Source: Pseudomonas frederiksbergensis
Lineage (GTDB): Bacteria; Pseudomonadota; Gammaproteobacteria; Pseudomonadales; Pseudomonadaceae
Assembly (NCBI RefSeq): GCF_035751725.1
Contig: NZ_CP142104.1
Span: 2,542,001-2,606,000, forward strand
DNA length: 64,000 bases
Direction: 5' to 3'
The position numbers and the translations under genes are program-made. Numbering within the stretch: the stretch's first letter is position 1; every line of letters begins with the position of its first letter. The notes below the pieces were generated by a model, which was given only the letters and a program-made list of their open reading frames with translations, did no database searches and had not been told where the DNA came from. This document shows positions 1-6,746 of the stretch, in pieces.

Positions 1-783
1 GATGACGTCTTTTACATACAGTGGGATCAGGATGGTGAAGAACGGAAACAGGGCAAAGTTGATCAGCATTGCGATGATGGCCAGGTAAAATTCAACTTTC
101 ACTCCATAAACCACTTTGAAGCCGGAATAGATCATGCTGAAGCCGCTGGCACCCGGGGCTTTTTCGCCTTGGCCAGTGGCACCGATGGGGCTCGGGATGG
201 TCGCGATCAACGCCACGGCGATGAGAATCGCAAAAAAATCGGCGGCAAAGGCGAACGTGATACCGAACCCGTAAATCAACCCGCTGGCCAATACCGGCCC
301 CAGCAGAATGGAAAAGGACGACATCACGCTTTTGGTCCGAAAGGCCAGGGAGACTTTATCGTCGTCTGCAAACAAAGGAATGATCGACGCCTGGAGAGGG
401 TCGCGTACGCCGACAATCGCACTGCTGATCATCATCAGCGCGCCAACCGTCCAGGGGTTGAACGACCCCGTGGCGGACAGCACCACCATCAACAGCGCTG
501 CTAGCAGGCTGATCCATGAGGCCAGCTTGATGATCAGGATTTTGTTGTATTTGTCCCCCAGCCATCCCAGCAGGGGTTTGGCTAACACCTCCGCCGCGAT
601 GGAACAGGCAATCATGTTGGCGAAATAGAGCGCGGAGCCTGTTTCCTGCAAGGCCCACCAGGCCACTGCCAGTTGATTGCACCGCCCGCCCAAAACCATC
701 AACAAAAAGCTGAATTGCACTTTCAGAAGACGCCTGTCGATGCCGGGAAAGCCCCACGTAATGCCTGAAAAATTTACATTCAT
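1..783 (-). CDS. MFS transporter, partial (putative peptide exporter of the RiPP operon)
   Basis: The reading frame is open from an ATG at 783 to the left window edge, giving 261 codons of the N-terminal part only. It is very hydrophobic with repeated membrane segments. It carries a cytoplasmic-loop motif of the MFS type (LGWLGDKYNKI, about residues 72-82) and the usual long loop near residues 180-200. An AAGGT ribosome site lies 7 nt before the ATG. It is the last gene seen in the YcaO/TfuA operon, 36 nt after the E1-like gene, so export of the modified peptide or self-protection is inferred from position. Substrate and length cannot be read because the 3' end is outside the window. Confidence 0.8.
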   Translation of the reverse strand, partial: MNVNFSGITWGFPGIDRRLLKVQFSFLLMVLGGRCNQLAVAWWALQETGSALYFANMIACSIAAEVLAKPLLGWLGDKYNKILIIKLASWISLLAALLMVVLSATGSFNPWTVGALMMISSAIVGVRDPLQASIIPLFADDDKVSLAFRTKSVMSSFSILLGPVLASGLIYGFGITFAFAADFFAILIAVALIATIPSPIGATGQGEKAPGASGFSMIYSGFKVVYGVKVEFYLAIIAMLINFALFPFFTILIPLYVKDVI

Positions 784-819
784 TGACGTACCTTTGATCC
801 GGATAAGGTAGCTGCGCAA

Positions 820-1956
820 TCAGGGGTGTTCAAAAAAAGAAGAGGTACGTTCATTAGGGTAAATCTCCAGATACCGCTCGATGCCACCCTCAAGGCTATA
901 GAGTTCTGCTTCCTGACTGACGGTACGAATTGCCAGGAGGGCCGCCTTGCTCCTGATGCCGGATTTGCAATAGAAAACGATACGGCGGGCGGTATCGAGT
1001 TCATCCTGGCGCTTGATGATGTCTTTGAGCGGAATCGGTCTGCCGCCTAGCGAACCTTGCTGATGCTCGCTGACATCGCGCACATCAACCAATTGAAATG
1101 GGGCTTGTGTCGCTATCCAGTCATGCAGGGTGTCGGGTGATAGCCAGTCGCTATCGCGCCACGCAGGCGTGGTTGTAGCGCCAAGCGTTCTCGCAGGGGG
1201 GCGGTCCCGTGTTTTTTTGTTGATGTTCAATAGGTGGAAGGTGTTGTCCAGGCAGTCGATAGACAACAATTGCCCGCTCAATGGCTCCCCGGCACGGAGG
1301 ATGAGCTTGAGTACCTCATTGGCCTGAAAGCAACCGAGCAAGCCAGGTATAACGCCAAGAACACCCGCTTCCGAGCAATTTTGCGTCAAGTGCGGTGGCG
1401 GCGGTGTTTCGAACAGATCCCGGAAGCACGGCCCCCGTTGTTGGGTGTGCTGATTGTAATAATTGAATACCGACACCTGCCCCTCGAATTGACTGATCGA
1501 CGCATAGACCATCGGTTTCTCACACTCGATACAGGCGTCACTGATGAGGTATTTAGCGCCGAAGTTATCAGTAGCGTCGACGATGATGTCGTATTCGGCT
1601 AGCAGCGACAGGACGTTGTCCGAGTTCAGCGTCGTGGCAGCGGTGTGGACGACGATGTTGGGGTTCAACTGGTTGATGCGACGTTTGGCTGCCGAGACTT
1701 TCAGGTCGCCTACATCGGCATTCGCATAGAGAATTTGTCGATGCAGATTGTTCACGTCGACAATATCGTTATCAACGATGCCGATCGTCCCGACGCCCGC
1801 ACCTGCCAAGTATAGAAGTACCGGGCAGCCCAGCCCCCCGGCGCCGACCACCAGCACTTTACTGTCTTTGAGACGTTGCTGCCCCTGAGCGCCGACCTCG
1901 CTGAGGATGATTTGGCGGGCGTAACGGGAGGTATCCGTTTTGAGGTTGCAATGCAT
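820..1956 (-). CDS. ThiF/MoeB-like E1 adenylyltransferase fused to a rhodanese domain
   Basis: This 378-aa protein has an N-terminal E1-type adenylation domain: a SRYARQ start, the nucleotide loop VGAGGLGCP, and DATDNF with its conserved Asp. Its C-terminal rhodanese domain (about residues 270-370) has the active-site loop CKSGIRS. Such proteins activate the C-terminal Gly-Gly of a ubiquitin-like sulfur carrier and load it with sulfur as a thiocarboxylate (known for MoeZ and Uba4 relatives). The start is taken as the ATG at 1956, after the carrier stop; a GTG at 1965 is the alternative. The usual zinc CxxC pairs are eroded: CFRD replaces the first pair and no second pair is seen. The adjacent carrier and YcaO genes suggest it supplies sulfur for peptide modification. 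Confidence 0.85.
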   Translation of the reverse strand: MHCNLKTDTSRYARQIILSEVGAQGQQRLKDSKVLVVGAGGLGCPVLLYLAGAGVGTIGIVDNDIVDVNNLHRQILYANADVGDLKVSAAKRRINQLNPNIVVHTAATTLNSDNVLSLLAEYDIIVDATDNFGAKYLISDACIECEKPMVYASISQFEGQVSVFNYYNQHTQQRGPCFRDLFETPPPPHLTQNCSEAGVLGVIPGLLGCFQANEVLKLILRAGEPLSGQLLSIDCLDNTFHLLNINKKTRDRPPARTLGATTTPAWRDSDWLSPDTLHDWIATQAPFQLVDVRDVSEHQQGSLGGRPIPLKDIIKRQDELDTARRIVFYCKSGIRSKAALLAIRTVSQEAELYSLEGGIERYLEIYPNERTSSFFEHP

Positions 1957-1957
1957 G

Positions 1958-2230
1958 TCAGCCACCTGCCACTGCGTTGATCAGGATCAATTGCGCATTG
2001 CTGTCCAGGGGGCAATGACGGTCATGCTCGTTGGTCACGGGCATGCCGTCGACGAACAACCCCACGAACGGCAGCGGGTACAGATCCTCAGAGAAGACCG
2101 GGCCAATCAGATCGGGAAATCGTGCGGTTAGATTGCTCAGCACATCGCTGACACACAAGCCTTCAGTAACGTGTGTTTTATGCTGTTCGGTGTAGTGCAT
2201 GAACTGCCGGGGAAAGTGTACGACGGCCAT
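1958..2230 (-). CDS. MoaD/ThiS-like ubiquitin-fold sulfur carrier protein
   Basis: This 90-aa protein has a beta-grasp-type sequence pattern. It has a 'VSDVLSNLTARFPDL' helix, a 'GLFVDGMPV' strand, and a C terminus ending AVAGG. The terminal Gly-Gly is the hallmark of carriers that are adenylated and converted to a thiocarboxylate by ThiF/MoeB enzymes. Its gene ends right at the start of the E1-like gene, and the ATG at 2230 has an AAGGA ribosome site about 7 nt upstream. The pairing with the E1-rhodanese protein and YcaO/TfuA points to a dedicated sulfur donor rather than molybdopterin or thiamine synthesis. That role is inferred from context. Confidence 0.85.
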   Translation of the reverse strand: MAVVHFPRQFMHYTEQHKTHVTEGLCVSDVLSNLTARFPDLIGPVFSEDLYPLPFVGLFVDGMPVTNEHDRHCPLDSNAQLILINAVAGG

Positions 2231-2233
2231 GGG

Positions 2234-3004
2234 TCATCCTTGAAAGGTGTCAGTTGTCAGGTCGCTGGAAAACGCATCCAGCTTGGAGGTGATCAGTTTT
2301 CCGATTTCGGACAGTTCGGCCGAGGCCTGGAGAGTGGCCAGACTTTTGAGAAAGTACTGATGCAAGTAGTCGAGTCGTTCGGGACGAGCTCGCACGGAAC
2401 CGCTGATCAGCAACCGCTGGTGGTAGTTCACGGCGCTGACCGCAAACAGGCAAGCCAGCAAGACACCCCTAGGGTTCTTGCCTCCGGTTCCTGATGGCAG
2501 TATGTAGTCGTTTGAGCTGTCCTTGAGCTGGAAGTCGTAAATCTCAGCGATCAAACTGGACCAGATATGGGACAGTTCGTGCACCAGTAACTCTTCAAGG
2601 TCCGTCATGCTGGTAAACGCGGCTTCGCCCAGAAACATTTGTTGCGGCAACACAGGGTTGGTTAGGCTGACTTGTTGAGTCAGCAATTTATGTATATTAA
2701 CCGGCAGGTCCAATAATCTGGTCCATTCCGGCAGCAAGGCTTTGAGGTTACTCTTCGCTTCAGCCAACATGATCTGCTCGGCGTTACCGAGCGCTTTATA
2801 GGGTGGAAACACGGGCGCACCTTCGACGTGCCGAGCATACAGGGCGGTGGCGAAGTCTGGTTGCAAATAGGTGGTTAAAGGTAACTCGCCTCCCTCGATA
2901 TTTCTACGTACAACGGCGACGAGTGTTAAAAGTTTTGTGCTATTGAACAAGGAGTGCACAAAGGGCAAGCCGTTTATTTCACACAGTATCTCTGATGGCG
3001 ACAT
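2234..3004 (-). CDS. HExxH-motif putative RiPP-modifying enzyme (possible 2-oxoglutarate-dependent peptide beta-hydroxylase family)
   Basis: This 256-aa soluble protein has HELSH inside 'LVHELSHIWSSLIAEIYDF' at about residues 140-158. No signal peptide or membrane segment is seen. HExxH proteins of this size encoded beside YcaO or other RiPP enzymes were first named by motif only; some are now regarded as iron/2-oxoglutarate-dependent peptide beta-hydroxylases rather than zinc proteases. It overlaps the TfuA gene by 26 nt and ends 4 nt before the sulfur carrier gene, so translation is probably coupled. The alternative is a leader peptidase; the motif alone does not decide. Family assignment is from memory of motif and context. 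Confidence 0.6.
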   Translation of the reverse strand: MSPSEILCEINGLPFVHSLFNSTKLLTLVAVVRRNIEGGELPLTTYLQPDFATALYARHVEGAPVFPPYKALGNAEQIMLAEAKSNLKALLPEWTRLLDLPVNIHKLLTQQVSLTNPVLPQQMFLGEAAFTSMTDLEELLVHELSHIWSSLIAEIYDFQLKDSSNDYILPSGTGGKNPRGVLLACLFAVSAVNYHQRLLISGSVRARPERLDYLHQYFLKSLATLQASAELSEIGKLITSKLDAFSSDLTTDTFQG

Positions 3005-3680
3005 TCTGTTTCACCGTCCTCGTCCATGGTTGTAGTTTGAGAAATTCGATCAAGTCCAGGCTCTTTATTCGGTAGGCAGAAAAATTGGCCAGGGCGTTGT
3101 CTATTTGTTTCGTCGCGACAGGGAGTGCCAGCAAAGCTTCTTTCAAACAATTTAGTGTTCGATGTCCGTACCACATGTTTTTCAGGTAGTGAAGTATGTG
3201 TTGCTCTTGTGCCGGCGTAATGATCCGTTCAGTCGTCCACTGTCCTAAAAACTGCCTGATATGAATAAGTGGTTCGCTGAGTGAAAGAAAGGGTTCCTGT
3301 GTTTGATGTATCAGGGTCACTTCGTCGTCGGACATGTCCGGATCGCTAGCGAATTGTCGATACACTTCACCAAAGCCTGTCATTCCCAGCGTATCCATTT
3401 CACAGGCGCGAATGGCCCCCATGGACGACAATCCCCAAATGCGCCAACCCGCACCCAGAGCGTCAAGTATCTCGGCATGGCCGACGGCAGGGTGAGCATG
3501 GAACACGCCATCGACAATGGCGATGTTCGAAGGGGGCGATTGCGCGACCAGGCGTTCGATATCGCCACGCTTGACAGGCGGGCGCACCATCAAGCCACCA
3601 CCGCGCAGTAATTGACTGTCTATCGCTTGCAGGGAGGGGCCCGCAAAAAGCGTGCATGCCTCAAGCGCTTTGTTTGACAT
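2979..3680 (-). CDS. TfuA-domain protein, partner of YcaO in thioamidation
   Basis: This 233-aa protein has the TfuA core at about residues 60-125: 'HPAVGHAEILDALGAGWRI', then GLSSMGAIRACEMD, then GMTGFGEVYRQF and a DDEV motif. TfuA proteins act with YcaO enzymes in backbone thioamide formation, as shown for methyl-coenzyme M reductase and thioviridamide-type peptides. The ATG at 3680 overlaps the end of the YcaO gene by 20 nt, the arrangement expected for a co-translated pair. With a sulfur carrier encoded downstream, TfuA may help release or deliver sulfur to YcaO, which is inference. Confidence 0.88.
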   Translation of the reverse strand: MSNKALEACTLFAGPSLQAIDSQLLRGGGLMVRPPVKRGDIERLVAQSPPSNIAIVDGVFHAHPAVGHAEILDALGAGWRIWGLSSMGAIRACEMDTLGMTGFGEVYRQFASDPDMSDDEVTLIHQTQEPFLSLSEPLIHIRQFLGQWTTERIITPAQEQHILHYLKNMWYGHRTLNCLKEALLALPVATKQIDNALANFSAYRIKSLDLIEFLKLQPWTRTVKQNVAIRDTV

Positions 3681-4878
3681 ACGTAAGTAACCTCGGGCCG
3701 ACCCTTTTCAAACCGGGTTCAAAGGTTTCAAGCCCCGGAATAATGATCCTGATCACAGTGATGTCGTCCGTCGCTTTACTGAGCAAAACCCTTAGCACGG
3801 TACTGAGCCCGACACTTTGCAACCGCTCAATGAGCAACTCCCAGGCCGATTCGATCGTGGGGATCGCGGCTTCCTGGCAGTCGATGGAGGAGTAATCGAT
3901 CATCTGGTTCCGAGAGGTGGCCACGGTACGCAAGCGTGAGATGGCCTGAAGCTCGACCGAACGGCCCTTCTTCTCGAAGTATTTGACGCGCTCAATGATG
4001 TCGTCCCGGCCCCCGTGGATGTGGCTTAAACGGCTTTGGGCCGCCTCGCAGATAGCCCGGATCAAGGCGACATCCTTGATGGGATGTAACCCTGAACCGG
4101 TGGCCACAGAGATGGGCGCGTGGGAGGACTCTTCCATGATAAAAGCCTGGAAGTAGGCCAGGCCAAAACAGTTCTCGGTGTAACGAACCGACAGGCTCAA
4201 TCCCGCGTCATTGATTTTATTGATCAGAGAGTCGGTTTCTGAGCTGTAGCGGTCTAGATTGACGAGGCAGGAGCGGTCATGCAGATGATTAAAGGCTTGA
4301 ACATCGCGCTCCATGAGTTCGCAAACAGCGTGTACCGAGGCTTCCACCAAGTCATTGCCTGAAGCCAAGCCACTGGAGCTTTCCCCGAAGAGTTGTTGTC
4401 CGGGGTTTTCGGGGTAGGGGATGAACACCAGTTCGGCGGGTGCAAGCACCGTTTGCTTGCGCAATACATCTTCAACTTCGATGGCCATGATGAGCGAGTC
4501 GGCATCGGCAGAGAAGCCATACAACATGCAGAACTGATTGAAAGCTATTCGTCCTTCGTGGCTTTCAATGAGTTGCCTCGGCGTGGTCTTTAACAGCTTC
4601 AGTTGCGCCGTGTTGTATTGCGCAAGGCTGAACTCAATGGCTTCCATGTACGCGCCTATCTTCGCTTCTGCTGATCTGAGGCCTTTGCCAGCATTTACGC
4701 ACAGCGAACCCTTCAATGCATCGGGTCGTATACTGGCGAATACCGGAATTCCAATACGGTCCAGCCAGGTTGTGTCGGTTACTCGGGTAATGCCCAAGCG
4801 CGGCGCTATATCGCTGACGATGATTTTTAATGTTTCTTCGGCACTGCGGCGACGGAGGCTCGAACTAAGCCTTTGCAT
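3661..4878 (-). CDS. YcaO-family ATP-dependent peptide-modifying enzyme (TfuA-associated)
   Basis: This 405-aa protein carries the YcaO ATP-binding signatures: 'AKIGAYMEAIEFSL', 'EASVHAVCELMERDVQAF' and 'LIRAICEAAQSRL', each with Glu/Gln residues that bind Mg-ATP. YcaO enzymes activate a peptide backbone amide with ATP and add a nucleophile, giving azolines or, with TfuA, thioamides. The C terminus (VGPRLLTYVKQSA) lacks the PxPxP tail of azoline-forming YcaO proteins, which fits a TfuA-type enzyme. The ATG at 4878 has AAGGTGA about 8 nt upstream. It lies 90 nt after the candidate precursor gene, separated by a hairpin. Confidence 0.9.
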   Translation of the reverse strand: MQRLSSSLRRRSAEETLKIIVSDIAPRLGITRVTDTTWLDRIGIPVFASIRPDALKGSLCVNAGKGLRSAEAKIGAYMEAIEFSLAQYNTAQLKLLKTTPRQLIESHEGRIAFNQFCMLYGFSADADSLIMAIEVEDVLRKQTVLAPAELVFIPYPENPGQQLFGESSSGLASGNDLVEASVHAVCELMERDVQAFNHLHDRSCLVNLDRYSSETDSLINKINDAGLSLSVRYTENCFGLAYFQAFIMEESSHAPISVATGSGLHPIKDVALIRAICEAAQSRLSHIHGGRDDIIERVKYFEKKGRSVELQAISRLRTVATSRNQMIDYSSIDCQEAAIPTIESAWELLIERLQSVGLSTVLRVLLSKATDDITVIRIIIPGLETFEPGLKRVGPRLLTYVKQSA

Positions 4879-4939
4879 AATTGGTCACCTTTGACTGATG
4901 AAAGGTATAAGCAAGTATCATGTTCGACACAATAGAAAG

Positions 4940-4963
4940 CGGGAGGGAATTATATCCCTCCCG
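4940..4963 (-). terminator. Hairpin between precursor and YcaO genes, possible attenuator
   Basis: A 9-bp perfect stem (CGGGAGGGA / TCCCTCCCG) with a 6-nt loop begins a few nt after the precursor stop codon. On the minus strand it is followed by the weakly U-rich tract CTTTCTATT. On the plus strand it is followed by six T, a good Rho-independent terminator. In the operon direction it probably acts as a leaky terminator, giving more precursor than enzyme mRNA, as in many RiPP operons. The hairpin is seen; its function is inferred. Confidence 0.65.
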
Positions 4964-4968
4964 TTTTT

Positions 4969-5145
4969 TCAGGCTGCGATTCTAACGTCGTCAGCCAGAG
5001 CCAGCGTCAATACGTTGTTGTTCGACTGATGTGCCACAAAGCCGGCATGCATCAGGCTTTCATCGTTCAGAATAACGGAGAATTTCTCCGCGGTTTCTGC
5101 GTCCGGTTCAAGCTCGAAGGTTGCATCGTTAACTAGAGAGTCCAT
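4969..5145 (-). CDS. Candidate RiPP precursor peptide (58 aa)
   Basis: A 59-codon frame runs from an ATG at 5145 to a TGA ending at 4969. An AGGA ribosome site lies about 9 nt upstream in a 5' AT-rich leader. The N-terminal half is acidic (FELEPDAETAEKF), like a leader; the C-terminal half (from about LMHAGFVAHQ through SNNNVLTLALADDV to RIAA) is the likely core. There is no Cys and only one Ser and one Thr in that half, so azole or lanthionine chemistry is unlikely. Backbone thioamidation by YcaO/TfuA needs no particular side chain. It is the first gene of the operon and is followed by a hairpin. I recognise no family, and the leader/core boundary is a guess. Confidence 0.72.
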   Translation of the reverse strand: MDSLVNDATFELEPDAETAEKFSVILNDESLMHAGFVAHQSNNNVLTLALADDVRIAA

Positions 5146-5520
5146 TTTATTTATCCTGTCGGTAATATTGTGTTGAGGGAATTTAGTTGCGCAACACCAA
5201 TGAGATTTGCAGATATTTGAGATTATGCCAGCTAAAACTAATATCAGGATGTTGCGACTTTGTGTCGTCGCGAAGGGGGTGCGAATTTTCTGAAATGTTA
5301 ATCGTGCCGATTGTGGGAATTGGCTTACAGGTTATTAGGAAAGGTATGTTGCTATCTTAGGATGGGTCTTAGGAGTTTACTGTAAGTAATTTCCGAGATC
5401 TTTTAGTTTCTTGGCCCGTTGTCTCAGACAAGATTAGATTTGCGGTATCGGTTGAGCTGATTTAAAAAATTGAATAAAAGCAACTGCGTTCCAACTGACA
5501 TGCCGCGGCTAAAGGTTTTA
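5146..5520 (-). promoter_or_regulatory. AT-rich non-coding leader/promoter region of the RiPP operon
   Basis: This stretch of about 375 bp has no convincing gene on either strand and is clearly richer in A+T than the downstream nar region. Read on the minus strand it must hold the precursor promoter. A CATAAT element at complement 5222-5227 could be a -10 box, but no good -35 was found at 17 nt. A perfect GTTGCGCAAC palindrome sits at 5186-5195, about 40 nt before the precursor ATG, and could be an operator. Everything except the lack of genes and the palindrome is tentative. Confidence 0.4.
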
Positions 5521-5562
5521 GGACCGCTTTGCGGTCCAGCGGGAGCAAGCTCCCTCGCCACC
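5521..5562. repeat. REP element
   Basis: GGACCGCTTTGCGGTCC forms a 7-bp stem, followed by the Pseudomonas REP core GCGGGAGCAAGCTCCCTC and GCCAC. The same core recurs at 21130, 29516, 36861 and 54893. It marks the border between the AT-rich RiPP operon and the GC-rich respiratory region. Confidence 0.8.
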
Positions 5563-5596
5563 GGTTAGGTGTTCGTCACTAAACCTGTTCGCCTTC

Positions 5597-5983
5597 TCAA
5601 GCCGTCTCGGTGGCTTCGATCATCCGGCCTTCAAGCAACCGCTTGATCTCCTCAAACAACTCGTCACTCTGCTCCTCGGTGCAATCCTCGCCGTTGCGTT
5701 TGCGCAAACCATGGTGGCTGAAGATCAGATGCACATCGGCGTGCAGGTCGTGCTGGTTCAGGCAGCTTTCGACGCATTGCAGCGGGCAGCCATCCAGCGC
5801 CAGGATTCGCCGTCCCGAGCGCGCTTTTTTGACCAGCGCAGCCACATGTCCGCCGACCCCGACGATGCAGGACATCTCGGCCAGGCCGCTGCGATCCAGG
5901 CGCAGGGCCAGGGTATTGGCCAACTGCGCGACATTAGAGCAGCCGGAGCAGGAGTAGACCAAGGGAAGGCTTAAATCGGACAT
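5597..5983 (-). CDS. DGC-domain putative zinc-binding protein
   Basis: This 128-aa protein has the conserved Cys pattern CSGCSNVAQLAN near the N terminus and the Asp-Gly-Cys motif ALDGCPLQCVESCL about 60 residues later, typical of the DGC (putative metal-binding) family. The ATG at 5983 is chosen because AGAGGAGAA precedes it at good distance; the open frame extends further upstream without a start signal. Just upstream is a perfect Anr/Dnr-type palindrome, so expression without oxygen is likely. The biochemical role is unknown. Its place between the RiPP operon and the Dnr-like gene, plus the box, ties it to anaerobic metabolism. Confidence 0.8.
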   Translation of the reverse strand: MSDLSLPLVYSCSGCSNVAQLANTLALRLDRSGLAEMSCIVGVGGHVAALVKKARSGRRILALDGCPLQCVESCLNQHDLHADVHLIFSHHGLRKRNGEDCTEEQSDELFEEIKRLLEGRMIEATETA

Positions 5984-6037
5984 GAGGGTTCTCCTCTGAT
6001 AGACGCTGCCAGTGTGCGAGGCCGGCAATAGCACGCC

Positions 6038-6051
6038 TTGACCATGGTCAA
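6038..6051 (-). promoter_or_regulatory. Anr/Dnr (FNR-type) box upstream of the DGC gene
   Basis: TTGACCATGGTCAA is a perfect 14-bp palindrome of the form TTGAC-N4-GTCAA, close to the FNR/Anr consensus TTGAT-N4-ATCAA. Its centre is about 61 nt before the DGC start codon. That would place a class II start site near 6003 with a 20-nt leader. Confidence 0.75.
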
Positions 6052-6068
6052 ATCTGAGACTGGCTCGG

Positions 6069-6746
6069 CTACTGTTGGTAAGCAGTCAGCTCTTCTTCAG
6101 CCAGGATACGAATGTTGCGCCGCTCCATGGCAATCAACCCCCCATCCACCAACCGATGAAGAATCCGCGAAAACGTCTCCGGCTGGATCCCCAGCTTCGA
6201 AGCCACTAGCCGCTTGGACACCTGCAACACCACCTGACCATCCCGCGGATCGCGCTCCTGCAACAGAAAATTGATCACCCGCCGACTGGCACTGGCCAAG
6301 GTCAGGTTGTCGATGTCCTTGAGTCGCTGGTGCAGATGAATGCTCATGCTGGCCAGGATCGCCAGGCAGACCTTGGGCTGGTCCTCCAGCGCCTTGAGAT
6401 AATGCGTCCCCTCGATACTCACCAGCACGCTGTCCTTGATCGCCGACGCGCTGACCGGGTAGCAACGGGCCTGGCTGAACAGCAGGGCTTCGGCGAAGGT
6501 CTGCCCGGGCTGGATGATTTCCACCAGGTTTTCCTGGCCCTCGCCGGTGACCCGGAAGAGCTTGATCTGGCCACTGACCAGCAAGAAAAATCGCTTGGCC
6601 GGATCGCCCTGGTGCATGAGCGTGCTGTTGCATTCCAGGCGTTTGAGGACAGCCAGGCTACAGACATCTTCAAAGACCCGCTCAGGCAGTTGGCTGAACA
6701 GGTGATGACGACGCAACAGTAAAACGATGGAAGGGTGGGTCAGCAT
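6069..6746 (-). CDS. CRP/FNR-family regulator, Dnr-like
   Basis: This 225-aa protein has an N-terminal cyclic-nucleotide-type sensor fold (about residues 10-125, with 'PAKRFFLLVSGQIKLFRVT') and a C-terminal winged helix with 'LGIQPETFSRILHRL' as recognition region. This helix matches Dnr/Anr proteins that bind TTGAC-N4-GTCAA sites. It lacks the N-terminal Cys cluster of Anr/FNR, so it cannot bind the oxygen-sensing 4Fe-4S cluster and fits the Dnr class (NO-responsive in P. aeruginosa). It lies between narXL and the DGC gene, close to three matching boxes. Which boxes it binds is inference. Confidence 0.8.
   Translation of the reverse strand: MLTHPSIVLLLRRHHLFSQLPERVFEDVCSLAVLKRLECNSTLMHQGDPAKRFFLLVSGQIKLFRVTGEGQENLVEIIQPGQTFAEALLFSQARCYPVSASAIKDSVLVSIEGTHYLKALEDQPKVCLAILASMSIHLHQRLKDIDNLTLASASRRVINFLLQERDPRDGQVVLQVSKRLVASKLGIQPETFSRILHRLVDGGLIAMERRNIRILAEEELTAYQQ

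Noticed and set aside
820..2230. Sulfur carrier and E1 as ordinary molybdopterin or thiamine synthesis genes
   Set aside because: No moaE, moaC, thiG or thiE neighbours; the genes are embedded between HExxH and MFS genes of the YcaO operon.
3661..4878. YcaO as the ribosomal protein S12 modification partner (E. coli YcaO role)
   Set aside because: It lies in an operon with TfuA, a small peptide and sulfur carrier genes and lacks the E. coli-type C-terminal extension, so a RiPP role is better supported.
5220..5245. Sigma-54 promoter (CTGGCAT...) before the precursor
   Set aside because: The GG-N10-GC spacing is not met on either strand.
5500..5530. Second precursor-like short frame on the minus strand (23 codons from about 5502)
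   Set aside because: No ribosome site, no similarity to the first peptide, and it lies in AT-rich spacer where short frames are expected.
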